A DNA stretch of 64,000 nt from an uncultured Rhodanobacteraceae bacterium (GCA_937928755.1 CALEZI010000058.1:59068-123067), one strand, 5' to 3'. Positions 18,343 through 28,983 are shown, numbered from the stretch's first letter. The notes: a model not told the origin generated them from the letters alone. A program made the numbers and translations.

Positions 18343-18723
18343 CTACTCGGCGTCGGTCCGGCCAAGCTCGACCTGATGATCGAACTTCGCCACGACATCC
18401 AGGTTGTACACCAGCGGCTTGCGCACCTCATAGGCGATGCGCAGGAAGTAACCGTTCTGGCGTATCAGCTGCATGTCGGTACGCTGCACGCTCTCGACAT
18501 AACTGGTGTAGAAGGTGCGGTCGAGAATCTTCCACACCTGTTCCGGCGCCAGTCGCGCCGAACCCGGCGTGTTCTGTACCTGCACCATCGCCGCCTTCAC
18601 CGCCATGAACTCGGTGTACATCGGGAACAGCTTGGCGCCGATGATGAATGCGAAACTCGCAAGCGCCAGTACGATCATGAAGCCGATCAGCGTGATTCCG
18701 CGCTGACTCATCACCCGTCGCAT
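18343..18723 (-). CDS. DUF4845 pilin-like membrane protein
   Basis: 126 residues from the ATG at 18723, 5 bp after lepB. The start MRRVMSQRGITLIGFMIV resembles a type IV pilin N-terminus (RGITLIGF followed by one long hydrophobic helix), the hallmark of DUF4845 proteins. This family is regularly encoded between lepB and rnc in gamma- and betaproteobacteria; its function is unknown. The soluble part (about residues 40-126) is probably periplasmic. Confidence 0.85.
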   Translation of the reverse strand: MRRVMSQRGITLIGFMIVLALASFAFIIGAKLFPMYTEFMAVKAAMVQVQNTPGSARLAPEQVWKILDRTFYTSYVESVQRTDMQLIRQNGYFLRIAYEVRKPLVYNLDVVAKFDHQVELGRTDAE

Positions 18724-18728
18724 AAATG

Positions 18729-19553
18729 TCACCCCAGTTTGATGCCGATACGGTCCCAGGACACAAAGCCCCGGATCTTCCAGTCCCAGTGCATCCAGAC
18801 GAAGAATGCGCGCCCGACAAGATTCTCCTCGGGCACCATTCCCCACACGCGACTGTCCTCACTATTGTCGCGGTTATCGCCCATCATAAAATAGTACCCC
18901 GGTGGAATTTCCCAACTTCCGCTGGCCGAAAGACCGCGCCCGCCGCGCAACAGCAACTGATGCTCCTTGTCCAGCAGCCGCTCGGTGCGCAGATCGCCGC
19001 CGGTGGATTCGCTGTTGCTGCCTTCGCCGAAGTAACGTCCGACCGGGATCTGCTGCATCGGCACGCCGTTGACGTAGAGCACATCGTTGACGTAACTGAT
19101 CTTGTCGCCGGGCAACCCGACCAGACGCTTGACGTAATTCTTGTTCGGATGCACCGGCGGCCGGAACACGACGACATCGCCGCGTTGCGGCGAACCGATG
19201 TCGACAATCTTCGTGTGAACCACCGGCAAGCGCACGCCATAGGCGTACTTGTTGACGAGAATGAAGTCGCCGATCAACAACGTCGGGACCATCGAACTCG
19301 ACGGAATGGTGAACGGCTCGACCAGGAACGAGCGGATCAGCAGCACCGCCAGGATCACCGGGAAGAACGACTTCGAATACTCGACGATCACCGGATCGCG
19401 CGCTGCCGGCGCGGCCGCCGCCTGCTGCTCACCCGCGGTACCGAAGCCAGTGCCCTGCAGCGCCAGTCGACGCTTCTGGAAGAACAGGCTGTCGATCAAC
19501 CAGACGAATCCGGTCAGCCCCGTCAGCACCACCAAAATCAACGCGAAATCCAT
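18729..19553 (-). CDS. lepB: Signal peptidase I
   Basis: 274 residues from the ATG at 19553 (MDFALILVVLTGLTGFVWLI). Two N-terminal membrane segments (about 1-22 and 62-78) are followed by the catalytic Ser87 in PSSSMVPTLL and Lys142 in YVKRLVGLPGD, with the later GDNRDNSEDSR box. It cleaves signal peptides of Sec and Tat substrates at the periplasmic face. It normally follows lepA directly; here 579 bp of repeats and a partial lepA duplicate intervene. Confidence 0.95.
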   Translation of the reverse strand: MDFALILVVLTGLTGFVWLIDSLFFQKRRLALQGTGFGTAGEQQAAAAPAARDPVIVEYSKSFFPVILAVLLIRSFLVEPFTIPSSSMVPTLLIGDFILVNKYAYGVRLPVVHTKIVDIGSPQRGDVVVFRPPVHPNKNYVKRLVGLPGDKISYVNDVLYVNGVPMQQIPVGRYFGEGSNSESTGGDLRTERLLDKEHQLLLRGGRGLSASGSWEIPPGYYFMMGDNRDNSEDSRVWGMVPEENLVGRAFFVWMHWDWKIRGFVSWDRIGIKLG

Positions 19554-19587
19554 AATCCTGTCCTGTCCCTGCAGGCTCGGTCTGCCG

Positions 19588-19946
19588 CAACCCGATCCGC
19601 AACGCATTGATGAAGCATGTTTTCTTGTCCGCAAAGGACGCAAAGAACGCAAAGGAAATCAAGATCAAACGATTCTCTTTGCGTCCTTTGCGTGCCCGGC
19701 CCATCAGCGAGCTGATGGTCGTTCGGCTCGCGGCATGCTGCTCGAAAGCCCGTCTCACCCTTTGCCGGCAAAATCCTGTGACTCTTCCTGCCCCATGGCC
19801 AGGCAGGCGCGGGGCAACCTTCCACTTGTCGTCCAACTGCAGCACCGCGAGGAAGCTTCCTGCGGGATCTCCACGCGGCCGACCTGTGCGCTTCTTGCCG
19901 GCCTTCTGTTTGTCGAGCAGCTTGCGCTTGCGCGAGACATAGTGCC
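19588..19946. repeat. Degraded tandem duplicate of the lepA 3' region
   Basis: This segment parallels 19988-20257 (CAACGCATTGAT start, CGCAAAGGA inverted repeat, TCCTG..CTCTTCCTGCCCC, then the lepA tail). The lepA gap 19554-20132 is therefore two diverged copies of one unit. The first copy has an additional insertion of about 100 bp after the inverted repeat. It includes the inverted repeat 19627-19693 of the CGCAAAGGA family. Confidence 0.8.
19822..19941 (-). pseudogene. lepA C-terminal fragment (duplicate)
   Basis: On the minus strand it matches the last 40 or so codons of lepA (RKRKLLDKQKAGKKR ... GRVEIPQEA ... LQ.DDK), with a 5-bp deletion around 19885, a 1-bp deletion at GAGGAAGCTTCC, and loss of the stop codon (CCA in place of CTA on the plus strand). 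It has no start and cannot make LepA. It probably arose with the tandem duplication of the lepA 3' region. Confidence 0.85.
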
Positions 19947-20012
19947 GTCGTGTCCCCGCTGGCCGGGTCATCCGCCAAACTAAACACAACGCATTGATAA
20001 TGCTAGTTTTCT

Positions 20013-20081
20013 GTCCGCAATGGACGCAAATAAAACCAAATGATTCTGCTTTCCTTTGCGTTCTTTGCGTCCTTTGCGGAC
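20013..20081. repeat. CGCAAAGGA-family inverted repeat downstream of lepA
   Basis: GTCCGCAATGGACGCAAAT on the left faces CTTTGCGTTCTTTGCGTCCTTTGCGGAC on the right in separate short runs. It lies 50 bp after the lepA stop and may fold as a hairpin in the transcript. Confidence 0.75.
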
Positions 20082-20132
20082 AAAATCCTGTCACTCTTCC
20101 TGCCCCAGGCCAGTCGCGCGCGGGGCAACCTT

Positions 20133-21926
<1,794 letters not shown>

Positions 21927-22092
21927 GTCTCGTGCGCTCCGCCGGCTGCGCTGTTCGCAACCGGTGGGCTTGGGGGAAACCCGCAATTAAACCACGAGCG
22001 AGGTAGAAGCCGCGACAAGGAAGATGCTGCTGGTCGCACGAGGTGTACACCTGCAGGGCGGCCGCAACGTGAACCGGCGACAAATGCGGATG

Positions 22093-22998
22093 TCAGTGCA
22101 CGCCCGCCGATGCCGCCCTGCCCACACTCAACAAGGTTTCCGGCGGCAGATCGCCCAGCAGGTAAAACCACTCGTCCCCCTGGCGAACCGTCACTTGACT
22201 CAGCGCGCCATGACGCCAGCCGTTGCTGTCCACCGCCAGTCCCGGCGGCAGCTGCATCTGGTAGATCGACACCCACGCCACACCGTCGGAGATCACCCAC
22301 TGGCGTGCGCCGGTGATCCCGGGCACTGTGAGCGCCGATCCGACCAGGCGAAAGCCCGCGGGCAGATTCCAGCCGTTGTCGCTGATCGCTGCCGCCACCG
22401 GCGCTGGCGAAAGCCCGGCGAAGCCATGAACCAGCAGACGCGTAACCATGCGCCGCTCGAGCATTTGCTGGTCCTCGCCAAAGCGTTCGCTGCGCAGCGG
22501 CAAGCCGGTATCGACGTCGATCCACAGGCGCAGCCCATAGCGGTCCTCGCTGAGCGGCTGCAGCGTCATTTTCAGAGCACGCCGACCGGCGACGCGCTCG
22601 CGCGGATCCATGCTGATGCGGTAATGCCGATCCAGTTGCGCCAGCAGCGGCCCGGCGCGCAGTTGCGGGCCTTGACCGATGCGCTGGTCGCCCTCGGGTC
22701 CAAGGATCGAAACGCCTTGCGCGGTGCGCACCTGTCGACGACCCGCGCCATTCAGCGCCGCCCATTGCTGCTCCGGTCCGCCAGGTCCGACGCGCTGCGA
22801 CAGTTCGAGCAGGTCCCAGTCGCCGCCGCCCGCGTCGACCACCAGGGTCGCGTCGTAATTCAACGAGCGCTGCGCCTTGTCCATGCGCATCGCCCAGTGC
22901 CTCCAGTCGTCCGCTGGCGCCTGCGCTGCGGCGGCGACTGCATGCATCAGAATCAGTAGCAGCAACCATCCGCGCATGAGCTTGAATTTCCGCGACAC
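22093..22998 (-). CDS. rseB: Sigma-E factor regulatory protein RseB/MucB
   Basis: 301 residues from a GTG at 22998 (ATG 22977 also possible). A signal peptide (MRGWLLLLILMHAVAAAAQA) directs it to the periplasm. The N-terminal LolA-like domain (DWRHWAMRMDKAQRSLNYDA) and the C-terminal MucB/RseB domain (GDEWFYLLGDLPPETLLSV) are present. RseB binds RseA and shields it from DegS, tuning envelope-stress release of sigma E. It follows rseA by 62 bp. Confidence 0.9.
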   Translation of the reverse strand: MSRKFKLMRGWLLLLILMHAVAAAAQAPADDWRHWAMRMDKAQRSLNYDATLVVDAGGGDWDLLELSQRVGPGGPEQQWAALNGAGRRQVRTAQGVSILGPEGDQRIGQGPQLRAGPLLAQLDRHYRISMDPRERVAGRRALKMTLQPLSEDRYGLRLWIDVDTGLPLRSERFGEDQQMLERRMVTRLLVHGFAGLSPAPVAAAISDNGWNLPAGFRLVGSALTVPGITGARQWVISDGVAWVSIYQMQLPPGLAVDSNGWRHGALSQVTVRQGDEWFYLLGDLPPETLLSVGRAASAGVH

Positions 22999-23060
22999 TG
23001 AGGTTTCCGATCAGCAGATCCGCGACGTTTGATGGTTTCAGGAGATGGTTTTCGACGCAC

Positions 23061-23699
23061 TCAAGGGCGCTCGTTCACCGTCGCCGAGACCGGGACCAGC
23101 AAGCGTTGTTCCGGCCGCGCGAACACCGGCTGCGCACCTCCGACCCACCACGCACCGTCGACCATCTGGCCGTGGCGCATCAACAGCATCTGTTCCGCAC
23201 TGATCGGCGTCGGCAGCGTGCCGAGCAAGCTGCTGCGTTCTCCGGCGACCGGTTGCACGCCAGCACTTACGTTGGCCAGACTCGGCGCGATCGGACCCGG
23301 CACGCCGAGCGGCAAGGCGCCACGCGGTGCCGGCGCAGAATCGGCCAGCGCCGATACGCCGGGCCGCTCGATCTCCGGAGCCACCGAGAATACCGCCATC
23401 AATGCCACCGACGCGGCGATCGCGGCACCCAGCCACGGTCGCCACGACCGCGTCGCACGCTGCACACCAGACACTGGGTGCCGATCCTCGTCGGCGAGCG
23501 TCTGCATGACTCGATCTGCCAGATTCAGCCCTGCGCCGCCGGGTCGGTGCGTGATCACGTCGCGCATCAGATGCATGCGCGCCCACATGGCGCGCAGTTC
23601 CGCATCGTGCTCCAGACGGCGCAACAGGAACGCGCGCTCGTCGCGCCCGAGTTCGCCATCCATCAGCGCCGACAGTTGTTCCCTGATGTCTTCACTCAT
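23061..23699 (-). CDS. rseA: Anti-sigma-E factor RseA
   Basis: 212 residues from the ATG at 23699, 6 bp after rpoE. The N-terminal anti-sigma domain (MSEDIREQLSALMDGELGRDE) is typical of RseA. One membrane helix follows at about residues 89-107 (WLGAAIAASVALMAVFSV), then a periplasmic tail that would bind RseB. It holds sigma E at the membrane until cleaved by DegS and RseP. Confidence 0.9.
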   Translation of the reverse strand: MSEDIREQLSALMDGELGRDERAFLLRRLEHDAELRAMWARMHLMRDVITHRPGGAGLNLADRVMQTLADEDRHPVSGVQRATRSWRPWLGAAIAASVALMAVFSVAPEIERPGVSALADSAPAPRGALPLGVPGPIAPSLANVSAGVQPVAGERSSLLGTLPTPISAEQMLLMRHGQMVDGAWWVGGAQPVFARPEQRLLVPVSATVNERP

Positions 23700-23705
23700 G
23701 ATCCG

Positions 23706-24368
23706 TCAACCCTCCACCAGCGGGCGAATCCGACGATCCACCGCGTCACGTCCACGGAAAATGCGCGAACGCACCGTTCCGATCGGACAATTCATGATCT
23801 GCGCAATTTCCTCGTAACTCAGTCCATCGATCTCGCGCAGCGTCAATGCCGTACGAATATCCTCGGGCAGATCTTCGACTGCCGCCAGCACGGTGCGTTC
23901 GACTTCCTCGCGCAGAAACTCGTTTTCGGGCGTTGCGCTTTCATGCATGCGGTCGTCCGACTGGCTCGCCGCGTCATCCATCAGCACGTCGTCCAGCGGC
24001 GGACGCCGCGACTGCGACACCAGGAAGTTCTTTGCCGAGTTCACCGAAATCTTGTAGAGCCAGGTGTAGAACGCGCTGTCCCCGCGAAAGTTGGGCAACG
24101 CCCGATAAGCCTTGATGAAGGCTTCCTGGGCCACGTCCTGGGCCTCATGCCAGTCCGGCACAAAGCGCTGGATCAACGCCACGATGCGATGCTGGTATTT
24201 GCGCACCAGCAGGTCGAAAGCCAGGCGGTCGCCCGCCTGTACGCGCTCCACCAGGGCCGCATCGATCGCCGCCTCTTCCACCGCTACCCCCGTGACTGTC
24301 GTCGCCGGCCTGGCTGCCGGCGGCGTTCCCCGCGCGTTTGGCGCGGACCAGCGCAGATTCAACCCCAT
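23706..24368 (-). CDS. rpoE: RNA polymerase sigma factor RpoE (sigma E)
   Basis: 220 residues from the ATG at 24368. Region 2 (LLVRKYQHRIVALI ... DVAQEAFIKAYRAL ... FYTWLYKISVN) and region 4 (LPEDIRTALTLREIDGLSYE, EIAQIMNCPIGTVRSRIFRG) define an ECF sigma factor of the RpoE group. The first 25 residues are longer than in E. coli RpoE, so a later start is possible. First gene of rpoE-rseA-rseB; a candidate sigma-E-type promoter lies upstream (24402-24429). Confidence 0.94.
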   Translation of the reverse strand: MGLNLRWSAPNARGTPPAARPATTVTGVAVEEAAIDAALVERVQAGDRLAFDLLVRKYQHRIVALIQRFVPDWHEAQDVAQEAFIKAYRALPNFRGDSAFYTWLYKISVNSAKNFLVSQSRRPPLDDVLMDDAASQSDDRMHESATPENEFLREEVERTVLAAVEDLPEDIRTALTLREIDGLSYEEIAQIMNCPIGTVRSRIFRGRDAVDRRIRPLVEG

Positions 24369-24401
24369 GAGTCCGTAGCCTCGCTATCCAGTGATCACGA
24401 A

Positions 24402-24429
24402 CATGGACCGGGCCGCGCAAAGAAAGTTC
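24402..24429 (-). promoter_or_regulatory. Candidate sigma-E autoregulatory promoter
   Basis: On the minus strand GAACTT (24424-24429) is followed after 16 bp by TCCATG (24402-24407). The -35 matches the sigma-E consensus; the -10 matches only in part (consensus near TCTGA/TCAAA). The predicted start would lie about 27 bp upstream of the rpoE ATG. Confidence 0.4.
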
Positions 24430-24483
24430 AACATGCCTTCAACACGTCCCTCTGCCCTGCGTCGACACCGAGCAGAGCATTTA

Positions 24484-24576
24484 TCCGCAAAGGACGCAAA
24501 GGACGCAAAGAAAGCAAAGCGAATGACGTCCTCAATTGATTTGGCTTTCCTTTGCGTCCTTTGCGTTCTTTGCGGA
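24484..24576. repeat. CGCAAAGGA-family inverted repeat (rpoE / GGDEF-EAL gap)
   Basis: Left arm 24484-24520 with three CGCAAAG units, right arm 24544-24576 with the complementary CTTTGCG units, central 23 bp. It lies between the c-di-GMP gene stop and rpoE, where a terminator would be expected. Confidence 0.85.
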
Positions 24577-24588
24577 CCAAAAGGCTCT

Positions 24589-27102
24589 TCACTCGTCGGC
24601 CATCTCCGCCAGCAATCGAGCACGCTCGGTGAGCATCGCCTCAAAGGTCGCCGCCGGCAGCGGCCGCGAGAACAGATAACCCTGCAGTTCCTGGCAGCCG
24701 TACTCGCGCAGGAAGCGCAGGTGGTCCTCGGTTTCGACGCCCTCGGCGACCACCACGCGGTCCATGTTGCGCGCCATGTTGATGGTCGCGCGCACGATCG
24801 CCTCGTCGGCCGGGTCGACGCCGATGTTGCGCACGAAGGTCTGGTCGATCTTGATGCGATCGCACGGAAAGCGCTTGATGTAGTCGAGCGAGGACTGGCC
24901 AGTGCCGAAGTCGTCGATCGCGATGTGGCAGCCGAGTTCGCGCAACTGGCCAAGCACGTCCATCAGGTTCGGGATGTCCTTGATGTTGATGCTCTCGGTG
25001 ACCTCCAGGTCGAGCGCGTCGCCGGGCAAACCGGAGTCGCGCAAGGCCTTTTCGACGACTTCGACCAGATTGATCTGGCGCAATTGCAGCGCCGACAGGT
25101 TGACGCTGACCCGCAGCGGGAACTTGAACATGTCGAGCCAGCGTTTGGCGTCGCTGCACGCCTGGCGCAGGATCCATTCGCCGATCGGCACGATCAGGCC
25201 GGTGTCCTCGGCGATCGGGATGAAAAATCCCGGACTGATCAAGCCCAGTTCGGGGTGCTCCCAGCGGATCAGCGCCTCCATGCCGATGATGTCCTCGGTG
25301 ATCGCATCCACCTGGGGCTGGTAGTAGGAACGCAACTCGTTGTTGCGTTCTGCCATCCTCAGCTTGGATTCGAGGTCGAGGCGCTGGCGGTTGGATTCCT
25401 CGGGAACGGCGACATACACCTGATAGGTATTGCGACCCATGCCCTTGGCGTTGTACATCGCCACATCGGCGTGCTTGAGCAGGGTTTCGCCGTCCTTGCC
25501 GTCATCCGGGTAGAAGCTGATGCCGAGACTCGCCGTGATCTGCAGTTCGCGGCCATCGGTGAGGGTCAAAGGCGTTTCCAGCACCTTGACGATCTTGTCG
25601 GCGACGCGCATCACGTCGTCGCGCTGCACGATATGGCGCAGGATGAGCGTGAACTCGTCGCCGGCGTAACGCGACACCGTATCCGACGCGCGCACACTGG
25701 CACGCAAGCGCTTGGCGACCGAACTCAGCACCTGGTCGCCGGTCGCGTGGCCGAGACTGTCGTTGATGGTCTTGAAGCGATCAAGGTCGACGAACAGCAC
25801 GGCAAACTGCTCGCCACTGCGTCCGGCCTCGGCGATTGCCGATTGCAGGCGGTCGTTGAACAGCAGGCGGTTGGGCAGACGCGTCAGCGAATCGTGCAGG
25901 CCCTGGAATCTGCTGTCCGACCGGTATCGCGCGACCAAGGCCTGCAGGGCCAGGTGCGAACCAACCAGGCGCAGCACCGACAGCAGTTCTGCCGCACGTG
26001 GTTGCGGTTTGCGGCTGCCCGCCATCAGCGCTCCGAGGGCGCGCTGGCCATCGCCGTACAGCGGCACTGCGAGCACACTGTTCAGGCGCAACTGTTTGAA
26101 GAACGCTTCGCCGAGACTGGCGGCGGCACTCTCGGCGGCGCTGAATTCAGCGCCGGCCAGAACGCGCCGGTAGAGCTCGGTCTGCCACACCGGGTGCACC
26201 GCGCCCTGGGCCGAGCGCGGGAACGCCGCGAGCACTTGCGGTTCGGCCTCGGTGCCGCCGCGCTCGACGCAGACGTAGAAAAAATCCAGCCCATAGTCGG
26301 CGATGACGCGTTTCAGTACCGGCTGCACGCCCTGGATGTCGAGGCCGGTACGCGCCAGTCCGGCCAAGGTCTCGAGCGGCGAATCGGCCTGCGCGCCGGC
26401 GGTCAGCAGCACCAGGCGAGAGTTGTCGCCGTCGCAGCCAATGACGGCAAGACCGACCAGCCGGGGATCGCCGTGGGCGTCGATGCGTGCTTCGCCCAGA
26501 CCCAGATTCTCCGCGCGCGCCGAAGGCAGTTCGCCGAGCAGTTCGCGCACCGATGCGCCCGCCAGTTCCTCGGCATTGCGTCGCAGCAACTTGATCGCGC
26601 GCGGGTTGACGCTGCGCACGCGGTCGGCTCGCGGATCCACCAGCAACGCCGGGACGTCGAGATTGTCGATCCAGCTGCCGTCGGCCCCGGCACTCGGCAG
26701 CACTGGCGCGATCAGCTCGCGCGCGTGCCGCAGCGCGTCGGCGGCGCTGACCGGGCTCTTGATCCAGACTGCCACCGGCGCATTGGGACCCCCGGTGGTC
26801 CCCGGCGGCAATGCTCCGGCGGGAACCACGCCGATGCGCGGCACCAGGCGCCAACGCGGGTGACCCGCGAGCACCCGGCACAGCCCCTCGGCCTCAGCGT
26901 AAGGATCGACGAATTCGACGAAGATCAGCGCCAGCTCCGGGTCCTGAGCCAGCAACGCATGTGCCTGGGGCACGTCGCGCGCGGTGTAGATGGCGTCGAA
27001 ATCGGCGCCGTCGAAGGAATCGAACAGCACGCGTCGATCGTCGCGATTGCTGGCGACGATCAGTACGCCGGCATTGTACTTGCGGTTTTCGGGCTCGGTC
27101 AT
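24589..27102 (-). CDS. GGDEF-EAL cyclic-di-GMP enzyme with receiver-like, PAS and GAF regions
   Basis: 837 residues. The N-terminal part resembles a receiver fold without its usual Asp (LIVASNRDDRRVLFDSFDGA), then a PAS-like region (DNLDVPALLVDPRADRVRSV) and a GAF-like region (about 260-410). The diguanylate cyclase domain (about 420-580) has AGDEF (about 479), a functional GGDEF variant in many proteins. The phosphodiesterase domain (about 590-830) keeps EALIRW (about 606), DDFGTGQSSL and KIDQTFVRNIG, so hydrolysis of c-di-GMP is likely. The start overlaps the preceding gene by 4 bp (ATGA), placing it in an operon with holB, pilZ and the unknown gene. Confidence 0.9.
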   Translation of the reverse strand: MTEPENRKYNAGVLIVASNRDDRRVLFDSFDGADFDAIYTARDVPQAHALLAQDPELALIFVEFVDPYAEAEGLCRVLAGHPRWRLVPRIGVVPAGALPPGTTGGPNAPVAVWIKSPVSAADALRHARELIAPVLPSAGADGSWIDNLDVPALLVDPRADRVRSVNPRAIKLLRRNAEELAGASVRELLGELPSARAENLGLGEARIDAHGDPRLVGLAVIGCDGDNSRLVLLTAGAQADSPLETLAGLARTGLDIQGVQPVLKRVIADYGLDFFYVCVERGGTEAEPQVLAAFPRSAQGAVHPVWQTELYRRVLAGAEFSAAESAAASLGEAFFKQLRLNSVLAVPLYGDGQRALGALMAGSRKPQPRAAELLSVLRLVGSHLALQALVARYRSDSRFQGLHDSLTRLPNRLLFNDRLQSAIAEAGRSGEQFAVLFVDLDRFKTINDSLGHATGDQVLSSVAKRLRASVRASDTVSRYAGDEFTLILRHIVQRDDVMRVADKIVKVLETPLTLTDGRELQITASLGISFYPDDGKDGETLLKHADVAMYNAKGMGRNTYQVYVAVPEESNRQRLDLESKLRMAERNNELRSYYQPQVDAITEDIIGMEALIRWEHPELGLISPGFFIPIAEDTGLIVPIGEWILRQACSDAKRWLDMFKFPLRVSVNLSALQLRQINLVEVVEKALRDSGLPGDALDLEVTESINIKDIPNLMDVLGQLRELGCHIAIDDFGTGQSSLDYIKRFPCDRIKIDQTFVRNIGVDPADEAIVRATINMARNMDRVVVAEGVETEDHLRFLREYGCQELQGYLFSRPLPAATFEAMLTERARLLAEMADE

Positions 27103-27623
27103 TCGCGGATCCAGCGGCCATCGCGCAGGCGCAGGCGCAAGGACGGACCATGTCGGTGCAGAATCTGGAAAGCGAGCCGCTGCACCGGACTCGGCAAGTC
27201 GAGCGCCGTTCCGAGCAGCAGCACACGCTTGTCGCCACCGTCCTTGCCGCGCGCAATCTGTCGCAACAGGGCCAGCGTTTGCGGCGTGAACTCGTTGCGA
27301 TCGGCCGGAAACACATAGATACCGAAGTGCCCGGACTGGAGCACGAAGCGCAGTGCTTCCGCCAGGCGTTTGCTGCCGGCCACGGTGATGCCGTGTTCGC
27401 GCAGGCTGGCCAGACCGACGTCCGCGCTCCAGTGGTAGATCGAATGACCCCGGCGCTGCGCCATCAGACGCAGGTGCGCCAGAATTTCGGTGGGGAAAGG
27501 CGAGTCGACGAGAACCAGATTGCTGGTACTGTCCAGCAGTTGCTCGTAGAGCCGCTCCGGCACACGCTGCTCGCCGCTGGTGCGGACCAGCGCGTCGGAC
27601 TCGTTCGTGGCAGGTTCAGTCAC
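27099..27623 (-). CDS. Hypothetical protein, possible Ycf46-like N-domain
   Basis: 174 residues from the GTG at 27623, 8 bp after pilZ and overlapping the GGDEF-EAL start by 4 bp. An alpha/beta soluble protein: LVLVDSPFPTEILAHLRLMA, then YHWSADVGL, then FVLQSGHFGIYVFPADRNEF, then RVLLLGTALDLPSPVQRL. This series (Tyr-x-Trp...GL, an acidic strand end, a strand followed by lP..) recalls the non-catalytic N-domain of Ycf46-like AAA ATPases, without any Walker motif. That resemblance is from memory and unverified. Being translationally coupled to a c-di-GMP enzyme suggests a shared pathway, perhaps pili. Confidence 0.6.
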   Translation of the reverse strand: MTEPATNESDALVRTSGEQRVPERLYEQLLDSTSNLVLVDSPFPTEILAHLRLMAQRRGHSIYHWSADVGLASLREHGITVAGSKRLAEALRFVLQSGHFGIYVFPADRNEFTPQTLALLRQIARGKDGGDKRVLLLGTALDLPSPVQRLAFQILHRHGPSLRLRLRDGRWIRE

Positions 27624-27631
27624 GCTTGCCC

Positions 27632-27991
27632 CTACATCGTGTGCGTAGGCCGCTCCGAGCCCAGCGTGCCGGCCAGCACCGACTCGATCTTGGTTTTCAC
27701 CAAGTCGCCGTCGGAGTTCTCGCTGAACTGCACGCCGATGCCGGCAGTACGATTGCCCTGGGCGCCTGTCGGCGTGATCCAGACGACCTTGCCCGCGACC
27801 GGCATGCGGTCCTTCTCTTCCATCAGCGTCAGCAGTATGAACACCTCGTCGCCGATGTTGTAGCGCTTCATGGTCGGCACAAAGATGCCACCGCCCTTGA
27901 GGAACGGCATGTAGGCGTGATACAGCGCCCCTTTGTCCTTGATCGCCAGTGACAGGATGCCCTGGCGCGGAATTCCCGGTCCGGTACTCAT
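27632..27991 (-). CDS. pilZ: PilZ domain protein
   Basis: 119 residues; the start overlaps the holB stop by 4 bp. This is the type IV pilus PilZ of the holB-pilZ arrangement: ILSLAIKDKGALYHAYMPFL, GGGIFVPTMKRYNIGDEVFI, KVVWITP and GIGVQF. These proteins lack the RxxxR and D/NxSxxG c-di-GMP binding motifs, as here, and act in pilus biogenesis with PilB and FimX. Confidence 0.92.
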   Translation of the reverse strand: MSTGPGIPRQGILSLAIKDKGALYHAYMPFLKGGGIFVPTMKRYNIGDEVFILLTLMEEKDRMPVAGKVVWITPTGAQGNRTAGIGVQFSENSDGDLVKTKIESVLAGTLGSERPTHTM

Positions 27992-28983
27992 GCTCGCTGT
28001 TTACGCTCCCCGTGATTGAACGCCTGCGACCAGCGTGCGGCAAGATCGTGAATCAACAAGTCTTCGCGGACTCCCGTGCCGGCCAGCCCGCGCGCTCGCT
28101 CCAACTGTGTCGCCAACGGCAGGAGGGTCGACATTTCCATTCGCGAAGTCAAGTCGATCCATGCATCGAAAGCTCCACTGCCCAGGCGTTCGCCGCGAAC
28201 CGCGAGCGCAATCAGGCGCGACCAACGCTGCAACAGCAGCGCGCCCTCGCCTTTTGCGACCGTGGCGAACGCACTGGGGTCGAGACCACCTCGCGCAAGT
28301 TCGATCAGGCGTTGGGCCAGCGTCGACCAATCGTCGAATATCCCGGGCTGCAGGATGGCGATCGCCATCTCCGGATCGCCACCGGCAAGCGCCAGCGCCA
28401 CCCGCGAACGTTGCGCGTCTGCGCCGGCCATCGCGGCCACCGCATCCACGCTGTCGGTGTCGTCGCGCGCCACCAGCGGCAGCCGTTGGCAGCGGCTGCG
28501 AATGGTCGCCGGCAGGCGACCGATGCGCTCCGCCAACAACAACAGGTGGGTATCGGCCGCCGGCTCTTCGAGCGTTTTCAACAGCGCGTTGGCGGCGGCG
28601 CTGTTCATCTGCTCGGCAGGCCAAAGCAGCGCCACCTGACGCCGTGCGATCTGCGGACGCATCGACAATCGCGCCGACAGCTCGCGGATCTGATCGATCT
28701 TGATCACCGCCGAGTCGACCGGACAGACCTCCACCCAGTCCGGATGATTGCCCGCCAGGTACAATGTGCAGCCACGACAGCGCCCGCAGGCCATCGCCGC
28801 CCGCGGCGACTCGCACAGCAGTCCCTGCGCAATCTGCCGCCCCAGTTGCAGCTTGTGCAGCCCGCCCTCGCCGTGAATCAACAACGCATGCGCGATCTGC
28901 CCGCGCTCGACGCCGGCGGCAAGCCGCTGCCAGGCAGCGGCGTGCCAGGGGAGGCACGTCGAATCAGTTTGGGAGATGGCCAT
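27988..28983 (-). CDS. holB: DNA polymerase III subunit delta prime
   Basis: 331 residues. Clamp-loader AAA-like domain with a degenerate P-loop (HGEGGLHKLQLG), normal for delta prime, a four-Cys-type zinc region (CGRCRGCTLY), AANALLKTLEEP, and RSRCQRLPL with the SRC motif. It is part of the gamma-complex that loads the sliding clamp. Next upstream gene is mltG, separated by 254 bp; tmk, frequently between them, is missing. Confidence 0.92.
   Translation of the reverse strand: MAISQTDSTCLPWHAAAWQRLAAGVERGQIAHALLIHGEGGLHKLQLGRQIAQGLLCESPRAAMACGRCRGCTLYLAGNHPDWVEVCPVDSAVIKIDQIRELSARLSMRPQIARRQVALLWPAEQMNSAAANALLKTLEEPAADTHLLLLAERIGRLPATIRSRCQRLPLVARDDTDSVDAVAAMAGADAQRSRVALALAGGDPEMAIAILQPGIFDDWSTLAQRLIELARGGLDPSAFATVAKGEGALLLQRWSRLIALAVRGERLGSGAFDAWIDLTSRMEMSTLLPLATQLERARGLAGTGVREDLLIHDLAARWSQAFNHGERKQRA

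Noticed and set aside
24391..27318. Open frame of 975 codons on the plus strand
   Set aside because: Antisense to the GGDEF-EAL gene with intact AGDEF and EAL motifs on the other strand.
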